From Dryas octopetala (taxonomy: Eukaryota; Streptophyta; Magnoliopsida; Rosales; Rosaceae), in NCBI GenBank assembly GCA_963921425.1, contig OY992839.1, positions 2,668,501 to 2,732,500 on the forward strand: a stretch of 64,000 nt of DNA, read 5' to 3'. Below, in pieces: positions 11,707-23,740 of the stretch (within the stretch, counting starts at the first letter, position 1; every line of letters starts with the position of its first letter). The notes under the pieces are model-generated. The model ran no database searches. It had not been told where the DNA came from and worked only from the letters and a program-made list of their open reading frames with translations. Both the position numbers and the translations under genes were made by a program.

Positions 11707-14700
11707 CTACAGAAGGCCATTTACAGGTGAGGTGCTAAACACAGGCTGGTCTTTGTTAGCTGCATTTGCATTTGCATATGCATCATTGTTGTTGCTACTG
11801 CTTTTTCTCCGAGGCTTTGCCTCTCCAAGCATGGTTATGACATCCCTCATGGAGGGTCTGTCCTTGGGAAGCTTGGCAGTGCAAAGCAGTGCTATTCTAA
11901 GGACTAACAGCATCTCCTCTTGAACATGCTTGCAGTTTCCTACACACGGGTCTAATGCTTCTTCTAAAAACTTGTTGTCCCTAATCTTCCTTCGAATCCA
12001 TTCCACTATGTCTACTGACTCTCCGAACTCAGGGTCTAATGGCCTCTTTCCTGTGAGAAGCTCCAATAGAACCACACCATAGCTGTAGATGTCAATCTTT
12101 TCATCAACCTTCAATGTGTATCCATATTCTGATCAAGGGAATCAAAAACTTGTTAGTAACCAGAAAATTAAACAAACTTGTAAAGATTATGATGTGAAAC
12201 TAGAAAGTAGAAACTCACCAGGGGCTATGTAACCGTAGGATCCAGCCACCATGGAAACTGTCTCATTTTTCCGGACCATCATCCGTGCCAACCCGAAATC
12301 AGCAATCCTTGCCTCAAGGTTTGCATCAAGCAGTATGTTATTGGACTTGATGTCTCTATGGATGACCGGCGGGTGACAATCATGGTGGAGATAAGCAAGA
12401 CCTTGCGCGACACCAACTGCTATGTTATACCTTGAAACCCAGTCTACAAGCAACCTCCCTGCTTGCTTGCCATGCAGGGCTTCTCCTAGGCTGCCATTGT
12501 GCATAAACTCATAAATTATCATCAAATTGGTATCATTGTTCAGAAATCCTAATAACCGAACAATATTTCGATGCCTTAGCCTCCCCAAGACATTCACTTC
12601 CCCAACTAGATCATCACTGCTCCCAGTTTCCATGTCTGTTGCTGGTCTCCACAACTTTTTAACTGCCACAACTGTATTTGACCGTGATATCTCAGCCTTA
12701 TAGACAACCCCAGTAGCTCCCATTCCAATCACATTTGATTCCTTTACACAAGCCAAAATGTCAGCACTTGTGAAACCAAGCCTCTGGAATGCCATCAATC
12801 TCCATGGCCACTCTCCATTGCCCACTTCGAAGCTATCTCTGAAGCAACTTCCATTTGAATACCACCTTTTGTATAGAGATCTAGCACCAAAAAGTGCAAT
12901 TGCAACTGCCAAGACTGATGCAATCCCAATCACCCATCCTGCAACAATGTTCTTTCTGTCCAAGCTCCTATGTTTCGATGTAGATGCTGGATTTCGAATG
13001 CAAGGAGGGAGGACTCCGCCGCAGAGACCAGCATTGCCCACAAGATCACTTGGGTTTATTGTTCTGAGCACACCATTTTCTGGGACAGGACCCTCTAGCT
13101 TGTTGTATGAGACATTTAGAGTTTCCAAGGCTGGAGAGATTCCAAAATTTTCTGGTATACCACCAGTGAGAGAGTTGTTGGATAGATCCAGAATGGCCAA
13201 TGTGGGCATCATGGCAATTGACTTTGGGATGTCCCCAGTCAAATTGTTGTTCCTCAGATTCAAGTTTACCAATTTCTCACAAGAAGCAATGCTTGCTGGA
13301 ATGCTTCCTGAGAATTGGTTCGATGAGAGATCGAGCACTGAAAGTGAAGGACAGTCCTGGAATTGATCTGGAATATCTCCCACCAAGAAATTATTTGAGG
13401 CCATGAAGGTCTGCAAACTTGGAGCAGAAAGAATGGTAGAAGGAAGAGAAGAATGGAGGTGGTTTCGAGACAGATCAATGAAAGAAAGTGATGTAGAAGA
13501 AGCAATGTCATCTGGGATTACACCAGTGAGATTGTTATTGGCCAATTCTAATCTCTGAAGCCTCCCAAGCTTTCCAATCCCAACGGGGATTGTACCGGAA
13601 AGAAGATTGTTCTGCATCCGAACACGAACCAGTGAAAGGCACGTCGATAAGCCAACTGGAATGGGACCTGTGAAGGCATTGTTGAAGAGGATGAGCTTGG
13701 TGAGTTTGCCTTTATTGCACAATGTTGTTGGAATCTCACCAGAGAACGAGTTGGAAGATATGTCCAACCACTGCAATGGGGCATTTTTACCAAGATCACT
13801 TGGTAAAGGCCCTGAGAAAGAGTTGTTCCATAGCTCAAGAACCATTAATTGAGTCAAGCTTCCAAGTCCCAATGGTACAGAACCTGACAACTTGTTGCAC
13901 ATTACATTCAGAAGCTGCAAATTCTTCAGCTCACCAATCTCAGCTGGAAGTTCCCCTGATAACATGTTATCAGAGAGATCCAGCAACTGCAATGAAGTAA
14001 TGGTGCCAATTGCTGCTGGGATTTTACCTTCAAAATTGTTCTTGTACAAGAACACTGTCTCAAGCATCTTAAGCCTGCCCAATTCAGCTGGAATCTCACC
14101 ACTAAGATTCCCTACTGCCAAATCAAGATATTTGAGTTTGGTAAGATTTCGAAATTCCATTGGAATCCCTCCCTCAAATTCATTGTACCCAAGAATCATA
14201 CTCTCCAGAGAAGAAAGCTGGCCAAGCTCTGGTGGGATTTGGCCTGTGAGGTTATTCCCTGAAAGGCCAAGAAACTTGAGCTTCTGCAAGTTCTTGAAGG
14301 ACTTTGGAATTGAGCCTTGGAAGAAGCTCCCTCTGAGATCCAGAGTCTCTAGCAGGCTGGCAATCCCGAGATCCTCCGGAAGCAAACCCGAGAAATTGTT
14401 GCTCGAAGCATTCAATGTTGTCAGTCCAGCCGCCCTTCCAAAACCTGCTGGAAAGTCACCAACAAATGAATTCTGGCTGACATCAAAACTCTTCAGGGCT
14501 GTGAGGTTTGCTATGGATTTTGGCAATAATGAGAAAAACCCATTGCAACACAAGTTGAGAGAAGTGAGGCTTTTCAGCCATTGGATGTCACCTGAGACTT
14601 TGCCACTGAGATTCATGTGAGAGAGATCAAGCTTCTCAACATGTCCCTCAGTGTTGCACCACACCCCAGTCCAGTTGCAGTGAGCTGCATACGTATGCTT

Positions 14701-14883
14701 TCCGGCCACATTGTCCTGCAATTTCCAATCTTTGAGGTTGTTTAAGGGATCCAGTAGACCTGCTTTGATTGAAAGCAAAGTGGATACTTCATCAGCATTA
14801 GCCACAGCAGCAAAACCAAACGAAGAGCAGACAATGCAACAATAAAAGGAGAAGAAGATCAGCAACTGGGTTTTCAATTGCAT
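11707..14883 (-). CDS. MIK1: LRR receptor-like kinase of the MIK1/PXL2 type (LRR-XI)
   Basis: Two exons, 14883-12219 and 12128-11707 on the minus strand, with one 90-bp GT-AG intron, give 1028 residues; Arabidopsis MIK1 is about the same length. In order: signal peptide (about 1-30), N-terminal cap with CNWTGVWCN, about 20 leucine-rich repeats (to about 620), a cysteine pair in LCGGVLPPC, a transmembrane segment ([19 protein letters not shown]) and a kinase. The kinase has the glycine loop [13 protein letters not shown], the lysine in VAVKKLW, an RD catalytic loop [11 protein letters not shown], and DFGLAR. The tail [10 protein letters not shown] matches MIK1/PXL2. The intron splits the APE motif (IAP/EYGY), its usual place in this clade. 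In Arabidopsis the clade acts in pollen-tube guidance (MIK1) and vascular development (PXL). The symbol marks the closest clade, not proven function. The leader is GA-rich at about 14965-14986. Confidence 0.93.
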
Positions 14884-16874
14884 CTTGTAATTCTGCTTAT
14901 TGGGTTTTGTTCATTGGCTACTCCTCTCTCTGATTTTCCACCATTTTCAGTCTCTGAAACTGAGACAGAAAGAGAAAGAGAGAGTGTGTGTAACTGTTGT
15001 GTGAGGAAGCTAGTAATGGAAAGAAGATTGGTTGATGTATCAAGTGTTGGTATATAAATAAATATTGAATTGGATGATTGATTGATTAATTAATCAAGTT
15101 TGTTCTAATAATAGTTTTGAGGGGGCTCGTGAGATCTTGGGTACTGCAACAGCTGTTAAATGCAAGTAATGACGGGGAAGCTTTGGACTTATTGGAAGTT
15201 TCTCCGACACCAAACATGGGAGAGAATGTGGTCTTCACCTCTCATGCAGTGCAAGTGTTTCAAGTGTTCTTTCTTCTTCTGTTATATCTTTTATCATATA
15301 TATAGTCAACTTGAGTGAGTCATCATCATAAATTCATAATGAAATTGTTTCCTTTCCTCCTTAATGCTTTGTCTTATGCAATTATTTCTCATAAAAATAA
15401 GTGTTTATCTATTATCCTATCTGGACTTGGAATTGGAGGATGTCTAGATGCAAATGGAAATTGGATCATATCCATTTAGGTCTCGTTTGGTATGTTATAA
15501 TGTTATATGATACACTGAATTGGACTAAATAGACAAACTGAATTCCGTCTTAGTATCTTTCTGAACCTACATAGTATATGAAATTATGAATACATGCATG
15601 ATATCTCATGAGTCACCATATTCATTATTTTATATCAATAAATACATATAATATGGCAAAAAAAAAATGATAATAAAAGAGTTAAGCCAGTACATGGAAT
15701 AGATTTTTCTTAAAAGCCACTTCATCTTAAGCCTCACACAAGGATGTGGAAAGGAACCCAAAGTTACATATGCTTGAATGATTTAGGTTTCATATATCTT
15801 AAGGCTTTTTCATGCTTGTAAAGGGTAACTTCTAAGTATGACAAAGATTCATCAGAAATGAATGCCTAAAGTGGATTCATCATTGAATGATCTAAAAGAA
15901 AAGACCATGAAGCGTGTGTATAAGCTAACATCAAACCCCAAATCATAATAGTAACTAGTTTGTTCATTTGGATTTTGGGTACCTAAAAGAATTTCAAATA
16001 TTTGTGATTTTTTTTTTATTTGCTGCACCAAAATGCTGAGAATAAGGAAGAGAAGAACTACCCAAATTATGAACCTTCCATTTTCCACTTTAACAATATA
16101 AAAGCACCGCCAGTTCATACCCATCATCTACTTTTATGGTTAATTAGAGTCAATAACTCAATGAACATGTCATTTATTCCTCATGATTGATATGAGGGAA
16201 TCTTGCCATGTTACAGGGGTGAACCAAACATTAAAAATTTAAAACAAAGACAAAAACTCTGCTCCCCATTTAACAATACAAAAACAAATTGATATGGGCC
16301 ATTCCTAAATGTTAATATCTAGGGCAGGTTCCCTATATATTAATTATAGTCCACCCCAGTGCTCTTACATTTCCTATTTTTTGAAGGATTAATTAAATAT
16401 ACCCATATTTTAAAAAATAAAATCCTCAATTTATCTTTATCTGGGTAACATGAACATGCAATTATCTAATAGATAATTAGCAATTTTGTCTTTTTTTGTT
16501 TATGTTTGTGTATTCTTGCTTAATGGAAAGAAGGAAAATATGTGGACAAAAAAATGGAAATCAAGATTAAAAAGTGAAGAGCAAACAGGAGGAAATGGAA
16601 GAAAGTGAAGTGCACATTATGAATAATGGTCTGATCCCAACTTCTATTTCTCTTAGATTAAATTCTTTTGTCCTTTTTCCTTGTTTGATAAACTGCAAAA
16701 TTTTCACATGCACACATGTAGAGCAGTCCATTTAAAATAGTGGTAATGTCATATAGTGGCTACTTTATAATTTTCAATTAATGGTACTATTCTGCTCTAT
16801 TAGATCACAGAGATGGAAGCCATGTGAAACAGCAGCTTCCTTGGGAAGTACCTCCAGGCTCCAGCTCCACCCTA

Positions 16875-16878
<4 letters not shown>

Positions 16879-16914
<36 letters not shown>
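16879..16914. repeat. (GA)n microsatellite
   Basis: GA dinucleotide run of about 36 bp in intergenic DNA. Confidence 0.95.
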
Positions 16915-16918
<4 letters not shown>

Positions 16919-18127
16919 TGGGATGAATTTTATTGATTTGTAATGTTACCCTCATTTGGGAATCCATGGGAAGAAGGTATGGCTGGTTACGTGCCTTCAC
17001 GTGGCTTTATGCCCCAAGGCACACCTAAAACCCAACCCAGGTCCCCAACCTTTCATGATTGTAAAGAGAGTCAAAAATATTGGGATCAATGGATCATGGT
17101 GCTGCTCTCTGCACGTGTGTCACATGCATGAGTAGGGGTCCCATAATTTTCTGGGACCCACATTTTGATTATTGAAATAGAGATGAAAACAAAGACTAGT
17201 GGCTAGTGCCTAACAATAATTATCTAAATTCTAATATTACTATGCCAGTTTTATGGTCTTGACTGTTGAACAGCTTTTGTACTCAGTTTGTGTTTCATTG
17301 TTTCATCATGATTTCTAGTCCCTGCATTATGAGTCAAAGTTATAAGAAAGAACAGTGTCTTGATTCTTGAGTTTGAGTTATGAGGTGTATAATCAGAATA
17401 GTTGATTTTAAGCTCTTATAAATAGTCCGGAAAGAAATGAGATAATAGATTAAGATTAAGATAAGTTGAGGAAGGATGTAATAAAAAAAAAAACTTCATT
17501 TTTCATATGAGTGGGTGGCTCATGTACTTTCTTTACTTTTGATCAAGGGTGAGGTGACTTATTTACTTTACAATACAAGCCGAAGTCCAAAAACTTAAGT
17601 TTATTTTTTATTATAGGGGAGGGGGAGGGTTCGAATATGGGTGGGCAGAGCGACAGCTATTGTCCTCGGTCAACTAAGTCAACCCCATCTCACCTAAAAG
17701 CTTTAAATTCAATAGAAATGAGTGTATAAAGATTTACGTCTTAAGTTGTAATATCGATATAATAATGTAATTAAAAAAAATGTGAGAACAAATATCACCC
17801 TCAGGATTCAGGAAGAATAAAGGAATGATGGAACGTTAAAGCCTGAAGGGATTACCTTCCCCTATATTAAAAATCATTGATTAATGTGAAATTTAGTATA
17901 AAATAAATTATTAAAAAATTTAATAATTTAAGCCCAATAAAGTCCCTCTATCCGTTTGGCAACCCATATCCAAAGCACAATCCGAAAATCCTTTGAATAC
18001 CCATGCACAATATAGCCCTTCTTTTTTGGGCCACTCTGCAGGCCCATCACTGAACTTACACTCTACACAACCGAACTACTGAACCCTTTTTATTTTAAGG
18101 CATAAATTAAAGTTCACTTTTGATACT

Positions 18128-18268
18128 ATAGTTTGAGTTAGATTTTACTTTGATCCCTATAATTTTAATTGTTATGATTTTAATTCCTGTAATTTGAGTT
18201 AGGTTTTACTTTAATCCATATAATTTTAATTGTTATAATTTTGGTTCTCATAGTTTGAGTTAGGTTCC
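18128..18268. repeat. Imperfect tandem repeat, 61-bp period, about 2.3 copies
   Basis: The motif TTTGAGTTAG with its following TTTTACTTTRATCC and ATAATTTTAATTGTTAT recurs at about 18132, 18193 and 18254, a 61-bp spacing. It resembles repeat-derived plant intergenic DNA; no element ends were found. Confidence 0.7.
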
Positions 18269-18869
18269 TTTTTTTGTCTCTATTTTGCTGATATTTTGAT
18301 TCTTTGTACTGTTCTTACAAAACATGGATAAGTTGATGTATTCAATTCTATTGTAATTATATGTGTAGAAAAAGAAAAAGAACCCAGTTTTAAAAGACTG
18401 AAGTTTTTTCCCCAATTTTTTTCTACATCTCTTGCGGTGCTTCAGCCACCTCCTCAAGTCTTCAGCTTTTTATTTTATATTTTATTTCTTTTGGGTTACA
18501 ACTCTCTACTTTACATAGGATTGAATGAGAGAGAGCTGAAGAGGAGAGAGAGAGTCAAGAGAGAAAGAGAGAGTTAACTGAGAGCCATTATTTATTTTAT
18601 TTTTTTTCTTCTTTGTTCTGGGCCCAGAGCCATTATACTTTTTTTTTCTTTTTCTTGTTATGCAAGTTAAATGAGAGACAAATCCCTAATTTTATTGTCA
18701 ACCATAAAATTTTCTAATTAACGTATGAAGCTTTATAATTAAAAACTTAGATAGGTTAGGAAACTAAAACCTAGTTTAGGAGAGGATCCAAATCCCTCTG
18801 TTTACTATCTCTCAGCCGCTCTCCATTTGAAAACCCTAGCCGCGCGTGTATCTCTCACTCCCTCTCTTC

Positions 18870-21853
18870 ATGGTGAGTTAATTTGCTCACTTGGACTCTG
18901 ATCGTTCATCTGAACCACTTTATGCGTATTTGTTCGTTTCGCTTCTTTAATGATAATAACGATTATTTTAATCAGTTTGCCTACTCCGAAAATTGGCAAA
19001 CAACATACCTTTTTTGAGTGGCTTTGGCTTAGGTCATTTGACTTTCTCGTTTCCTCTTACGGTTTGGTTTAATCAGTTTTCAATTTATATGTTTTTTTTT
19101 TTTTTTTTCTGATTAAATTTATATATAATTTAAGATTTTTGTAATGGGCATCCTTTTTCCTTGTTACTGTTAGTAGATGGTTTTTTGTTATACGGTTATA
19201 CCTCACTAATATATATCTGTATGCAGTAGAAATATGTGCTTACAACATTGTGGTTTGTGGTAGTCGATCAGTTTTGTGTTTGGTGTTTGTGCTGCATAAC
19301 TTCAATATATGACGTGTTTATTCGTAATTTTAAAAGGACTACGTGCTTAATCAGTTTGCTATAAACATCCATAACAGGCCTTTGGCAAGGCAAAATCTAA
19401 GGCGAACTTGGAGCGCATTCAGGAGTATAAGAGAAGGCACATTCAGGAGTGTAAGAGAAGAGGTACTCTTTACTTTTTGTGTTTCTTGGTAAATAAATTG
19501 TCTTCCCGTTTTGGCCATCATATGTGTTTTGAGTGTTTCTTCCTAATTTTGTTTTCTAATATTGTCCACAGCTAACTACCTGAAAAATCAAGAGAAGAAT
19601 AAATATAAAACACCACCCAAGTTTCGCTTTGTTGTGAAAGCTGTATCCTGCAATTTGTTTAATTTGTATTTAGCTTTTAAAATTTAAGGCTCTGCTTTTT
19701 CTGGGTGTACTGATTTAAAATCTCAGGGGATCATTGATTTAATATCTTGTTTTTTGTTGGTGAAGTTGATGTACCTTACATAATCAAGGATTTTGACCTT
19801 AACCTAGTTGTTAGTCCAATACGAATATTATTGCCCAAGCTCTATCCCCCAGCATTGCGGGATATTCGATTTATGCTGTAGCCCATTACCATGAGCTGGA
19901 GTACTTTGGGCTTAGAGCTGGTCCCGCAAGCTATACGGCAGGTATTTCCATCAATACCTTTACTTTTCTTTGTCCATTCCGCCTCGTTGCGTGGGTTCGT
20001 TTCTTGGGGTACGTAGTAACTGTAAATTTGTAATCAGCTTACTGTGTTGGCCGACTCTTGGCTCATCGTGCCTTGAGAAAGTTTGAGATGGATGATGTAG
20101 ATGAGGGAAATGTTTCTCATCAAAAAAAGGATGATGGCAATGTTGAGGTATTTCAGGCCACTGCTGATGTTTTTTATGTGGACCCACCTGAGGCTGTTGA
20201 GGAATTTCTGGCCACTGCTGATGTTTTTTATGTGGACGCACCGGAGCCTCTTTATGCTGCCCCACCTACTGGAAATCATTTATTTGATGCTGCCCTGGAG
20301 GTAAGGTAGCATGTTATTGTTGTTGATTTTTGTTTTCTATCATTTACTTTTATTTTTCTCTTATTCATCTTAATTTTGTGGTGATTGGGGAGTACGTCAT
20401 AGTATTTTTGACTTTTTTTTCTTTTTTTTTTCCCTGGATGGTTTTGCATTGTTCTCAGTCGATCATTTTTAACATTTTTTCAACTTAGTGCATGTCATGC
20501 ACAAGGGTTGCATAATTCAAGCGTTCCATTCGTTAGTATGTTGATGAACAATTCTTTAGTATCAGTAGCTTGTGATTTGTCAATCTTTTTGCTTTTGTTC
20601 CGGTAAAATTTAGGGAAGAAAACTTGATCTTGATCCTTGCTACGGATATACTTAAATGAACTCTTGCTTTTATCTGGGAGGAGTGGGATCGTAATGGTTG
20701 TGTTTATTATGGTTGCATTAATTTTTATTTTTCAATTTTATGCTTGTCAATGATGATGAAGGTGCTGAAGCATCTCTGGTGATACATCCTTTTTTTCATA
20801 TTGCTTCCTCCTATATGTGACATATTCTTTCTGAGTATGAAATTGAATTTTTTTTATCTGCTGGGATGTTGAAAGGCTTTAATGCTGTTAATTAATTACA
20901 GGGTGCTTTGGATGGTGGGTTGGTTATTCTCGGTTCCTCCAAGGACAGCAAGCAGCTTGATGCTGAGCTCCACTGCAAGAAAGTTCATGCAGCCATCCAT
21001 GCCGATCTTACAATGAAGCAGCCACCCAATGAACTCAACAGGTAAAATTAAGTTCTATTGATTAGCATTTCACAGTTTGAATATATTTTGTATTTATGCA
21101 AGCCTTAGGTTCAATGTGTGTATGTTCTTGCATCTGATGTTTGTGACTTCAATTTTACGTCTCTTGAAGGAACGTACATTGGAAAATTGTTCTTGGTCTT
21201 AGTGAAATGTATTTTGTCAATTAATAGCTCTCAACAGATTAAAGCTTAATTAGCATTTCACCAAAATTCTCAGACCTCAATCTCCTGCCCCATCATCCGA
21301 AATGGCCACGGAGAAGGAGAAAGTTAGAGCTTTGATGACCATGGGCTCCGAGCAGTTTTGTCACGGGTCACACCTTCAAGAGCTCAGAGATTCTTTGCAA
21401 GTTCTTTCCGAGGGAGGTTTTTTCAAGGCAGGAAGTGCAGATATGATTAAAAAAAAGTTTTCCGCGGTTGAACATGACCTTCCTCACGCCGAGAAGGCTA
21501 CTCAAGAGCTTGAGGCTGGGAATAAGGTTGCCGAGATTGTCGATGGGTTGAAGACTAGCCTGCTGCCCAAGATTGAAAAGTTTCAGAACTTGCAAAGAGA
21601 GGTTGCTGATCTCGACCAAGAGATCGTCGAGGTGGAGAAGAGATTGGCCACGCTGAAGAAGCAAAAAGAGGATAAGGCCAAGGGAGTCCAGCAGCTTTTT
21701 CAAGAGACCGAGGCTGATGCAGTCGTTTATGAGGGTTTAGAATCACAACTGGATAAGGCTAGGTCAGAAAGACCAAGCCTTGAAGCATTCTGCATAGCTA
21801 GAGATGCCAGCTTTGATTCTCTTCGTGCCGTGCTTCGACCATTTTTTCCTTAG
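18870..21853 (+). CDS. Chimeric gene: divergent ribosomal protein L5 (uL18) fused to a coiled-coil tail
   Basis: Seven exons join in phase: 18870-18872 (ATG only), 19378-19462, 19572-19642, 19815-19941, 20038-20300, 20902-21041 and 21274-21853, predicting 422 residues. All introns are GT-AG. Exons 1-6 follow plant 60S RPL5 in order: MAFGKAKSKA, NKYKTPPKFRFVV, AQALSPSIAG, GLLLAHRALRKFEMDD-like YCVGRLLAHRALRKFEMDD, then GALDGGL, SKDSKQLDAELH and KKVHAAIHADLT. About 40 residues of normal L5 between QLDAE and KKVHAA are missing, and the segment after EGNV is replaced by an 18-residue tandem duplication. Exon 7 is unrelated: about 193 residues rich in K, E, L and Q with a probable coiled coil (IEKFQNLQREVADLDQEI). 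I do not recognise it with certainty; it recalls tails of plant mobile-domain proteins. It probably no longer works as a ribosomal 5S RNA-binding protein. Whether it is expressed is unknown. Confidence 0.6.
20151..20258 (+). repeat. 54-bp tandem duplication inside the RPL5 chimera
   Basis: Two in-frame copies of a 54-bp unit starting at 20151 and 20205. Each encodes an 18-residue block beginning F-[QL]-ATADVFYVD-[PA]-PE. It sits where normal L5 has its linker after EMDD..EGNV. Confidence 0.9.
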
Positions 21854-22630
21854 TTTTGTTTTTCTTCTCTTCTTTATTTATTTATGCATCTTACATTTTT
21901 ATGCCGTGCCTTCCTACACACTTTACATTTTTAGTTTTAAAGTGGAATCTGTGTTTCATTTCTTACTTGACTGTAAAAACAAACTTGTAGAGTATTAGGA
22001 ATCCTAATGGTTTTCAATGGAAGCCAAAATGACCTGACTAATACAATTTTGAGTAAAAGAATGGCAAACACAGAACAAATGAAGCAGCACAATGAAGAAG
22101 TAAATCCCGCAACTCAAGCATTCCAACCACAGTTGGTCCTCCCTATTTCAATTACAAAGAAATATTCAAGAAAAAAACAAAGATAAAGCCAAATATTCAA
22201 TAAGCTATTTTTGTGGTCAGAGACAGAAATATTCAATAAGTTTGATCAGAAGTAATTGTGACGGAAAAAAGTAAAGGGGAAAAGGTATGTGGATTGGCTG
22301 CTGAAGCACAGTAAGGAAGCTGAACACATATCTCATGCAAAGGCTTAATCCAACAGCCATTTCCTTGAACAAGTGTCAACAAAAAGAATGTGCAGTAGTT
22401 GAGGATTTATATGAAACAATCTATATGCAAAAGAAAGCAGGTTAGCATTGGATTTGTATAAAGCCCCTATGCAAAGTAACTACAATAGCTAAAAGTTGAA
22501 AATTTATGGAGGGGACAAGCTAGTGCTTCTAATTTTACATATTCTCGATGCTAACTCGAACCAATTGTAATCAACAAGATCTGCACCGATTGTAATATGT
22601 GAAATGACCAACCAAATACAGGTAGTTTCA
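21854..22630. other. Intergenic DNA after the RPL5 chimera
   Basis: Probable 3' UTR, then AT-rich DNA. I looked here for further exons of the LPAT-like fragment to the right (it is on the minus strand, so its downstream exons would lie here) and saw none. Confidence 0.45.
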
Positions 22631-22951
22631 TCAAACTGCTTTTAAGGATCGATATATTTTATATCCCTGGTGTCCCTTAATTCCGTAATGCCAGAAAATA
22701 TAATTAACTTTGGTCTTGTTAATCTTTTCAAACAGAAAAGGCCACAAAGCTATCCAAGCACCAAAGAAGATGGATGTTACTATTCTACTGTAATGGATGC
22801 TGAATACTCGAATTATAACAGCACCCACAAAGCCAAAAAACACTAACAAACTAAATGCAGTAAAAAAAAGAACAATTAAGCACACAACACCCCTAACCGC
22901 TCTTAATTGCACCATTCGAATGCCTTTGAACTTCCATATGCCTTTGAACAA
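22631..22951 (-). pseudogene. LPAT4/5-like acyltransferase gene fragment
   Basis: The reading frame contains LRAVRGVVCLIVLFFTAF, then HYSRIVTSIFFGAWIALWPF and LFEKINKTKV. This matches the hydrophobic N-terminus of plant 1-acyl-sn-glycerol-3-phosphate acyltransferase 4/5 proteins (LRIIRG...SRK..S..FG.WLALWPFLFEKINKTKV). After NKTKV the family continues into IFSG and later the catalytic NHxxxD block. Here a frame slip breaks that continuation and the protein ends within about 25 unrelated residues. No acyltransferase motif is seen in the neighbouring DNA. I read it as a truncated 5' fragment of a duplicated gene, not a working enzyme. Confidence 0.6.
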
Positions 22952-23740
22952 GCTCCTAGTATATTCAAGGGGTCGTATTCGTGTTCAATGGAATCTAAGT
23001 AGTGGTGTGGACCATTAAGTGTCTTCACAAGAAAGATTGGTGACAGGATTTGTGCAACTGCCTCAGCAAGTCATCAGCGGAATCGGAAATATTAACCCTG
23101 CATAAGGAAAGTCAGGAATTTTACACGTACCATTAATTTTTTTTGGCTTTTTTACATTTTATCCACCTAAACTTTGAGTTTAATCTCACTTCACCACCTA
23201 AAAAAAATTATGTTAATTTACCACATAAATTAAAAATTTGTTGCAATGTATCATCTCTGACTCATTTTGTTTAAACTTTTGTTAAAAATAAAAGTGTTTT
23301 GCTCCTTTTTAAGTTCCTATTGTTAAAAAAAATGATTTTTTTACACTTTATTTGCTTTAACACAATAAAAAACTGACTTAAAAAGGCCAAAACTTTTGAA
23401 CATTGTTTGGTCGCAGACAAGTAAGTGCCAAGTGATTCAATCTAACTATGCATTGTCTAAAAGTACATGGTAATACAATTACTTGATTGTACTCTTGGTC
23501 TAACAGAGGCTGCGAAGGTTCATGCTCAATAGTTCTCACCTTCTCGGCATAGTGTTGTTCCGAAATTTGAGTCGACATTTTGTCCCTCAACTTGTTTTGG
23601 AGGACTTTTCTCGGTCTGATCAGAAAAATGCAGAGTGTGAGTCAAAGTCATCAAACAAAAATCAAATTTTGACTCAAAATGAAAGACAATGCTCACAGTC
23701 ACAATGTCATCACGCTGCATTTGGGGAGATGGTGGTGGAG
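22952..23740. other. Intergenic DNA left of the tandem array
   Basis: AT-rich with homopolymer runs at about 23130-23380. No gene seen. It ends where the first repeat module begins. Confidence 0.45.

Larger units (their letters stand above)
14884..18869. other. Gene-free region of about 4 kb
   Basis: The first 150 bp or so are the leader of the receptor-kinase gene. The rest is AT-rich, and its short open frames are unlike proteins. A GA microsatellite (16879-16914) and a 61-bp repeat (about 18128-18268) lie inside. At about 18780-18869 the sequence becomes CT-rich with AAACCCTAG, typical of a ribosomal-protein gene leader, and leads into the next gene. Confidence 0.5.

Noticed and set aside
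12758-14620. Long plus-strand open frames opposite the receptor kinase (e.g. 12758-13366, 13892-14620)
   Set aside because: They are antisense shadows of the leucine-rich repeats; repeated LRR codons keep the opposite strand open. No family resemblance or splice logic.
17600-17700. tRNA or SINE-like box near GGGTTCGAATATGGG
   Set aside because: A B-box-like motif exists, but no cloverleaf could be drawn and no element ends were found.
20034-20279. Minus-strand frames over the RPL5 chimera exon 5
   Set aside because: Shadow of the duplicated 54-bp unit; the plus strand matches L5.
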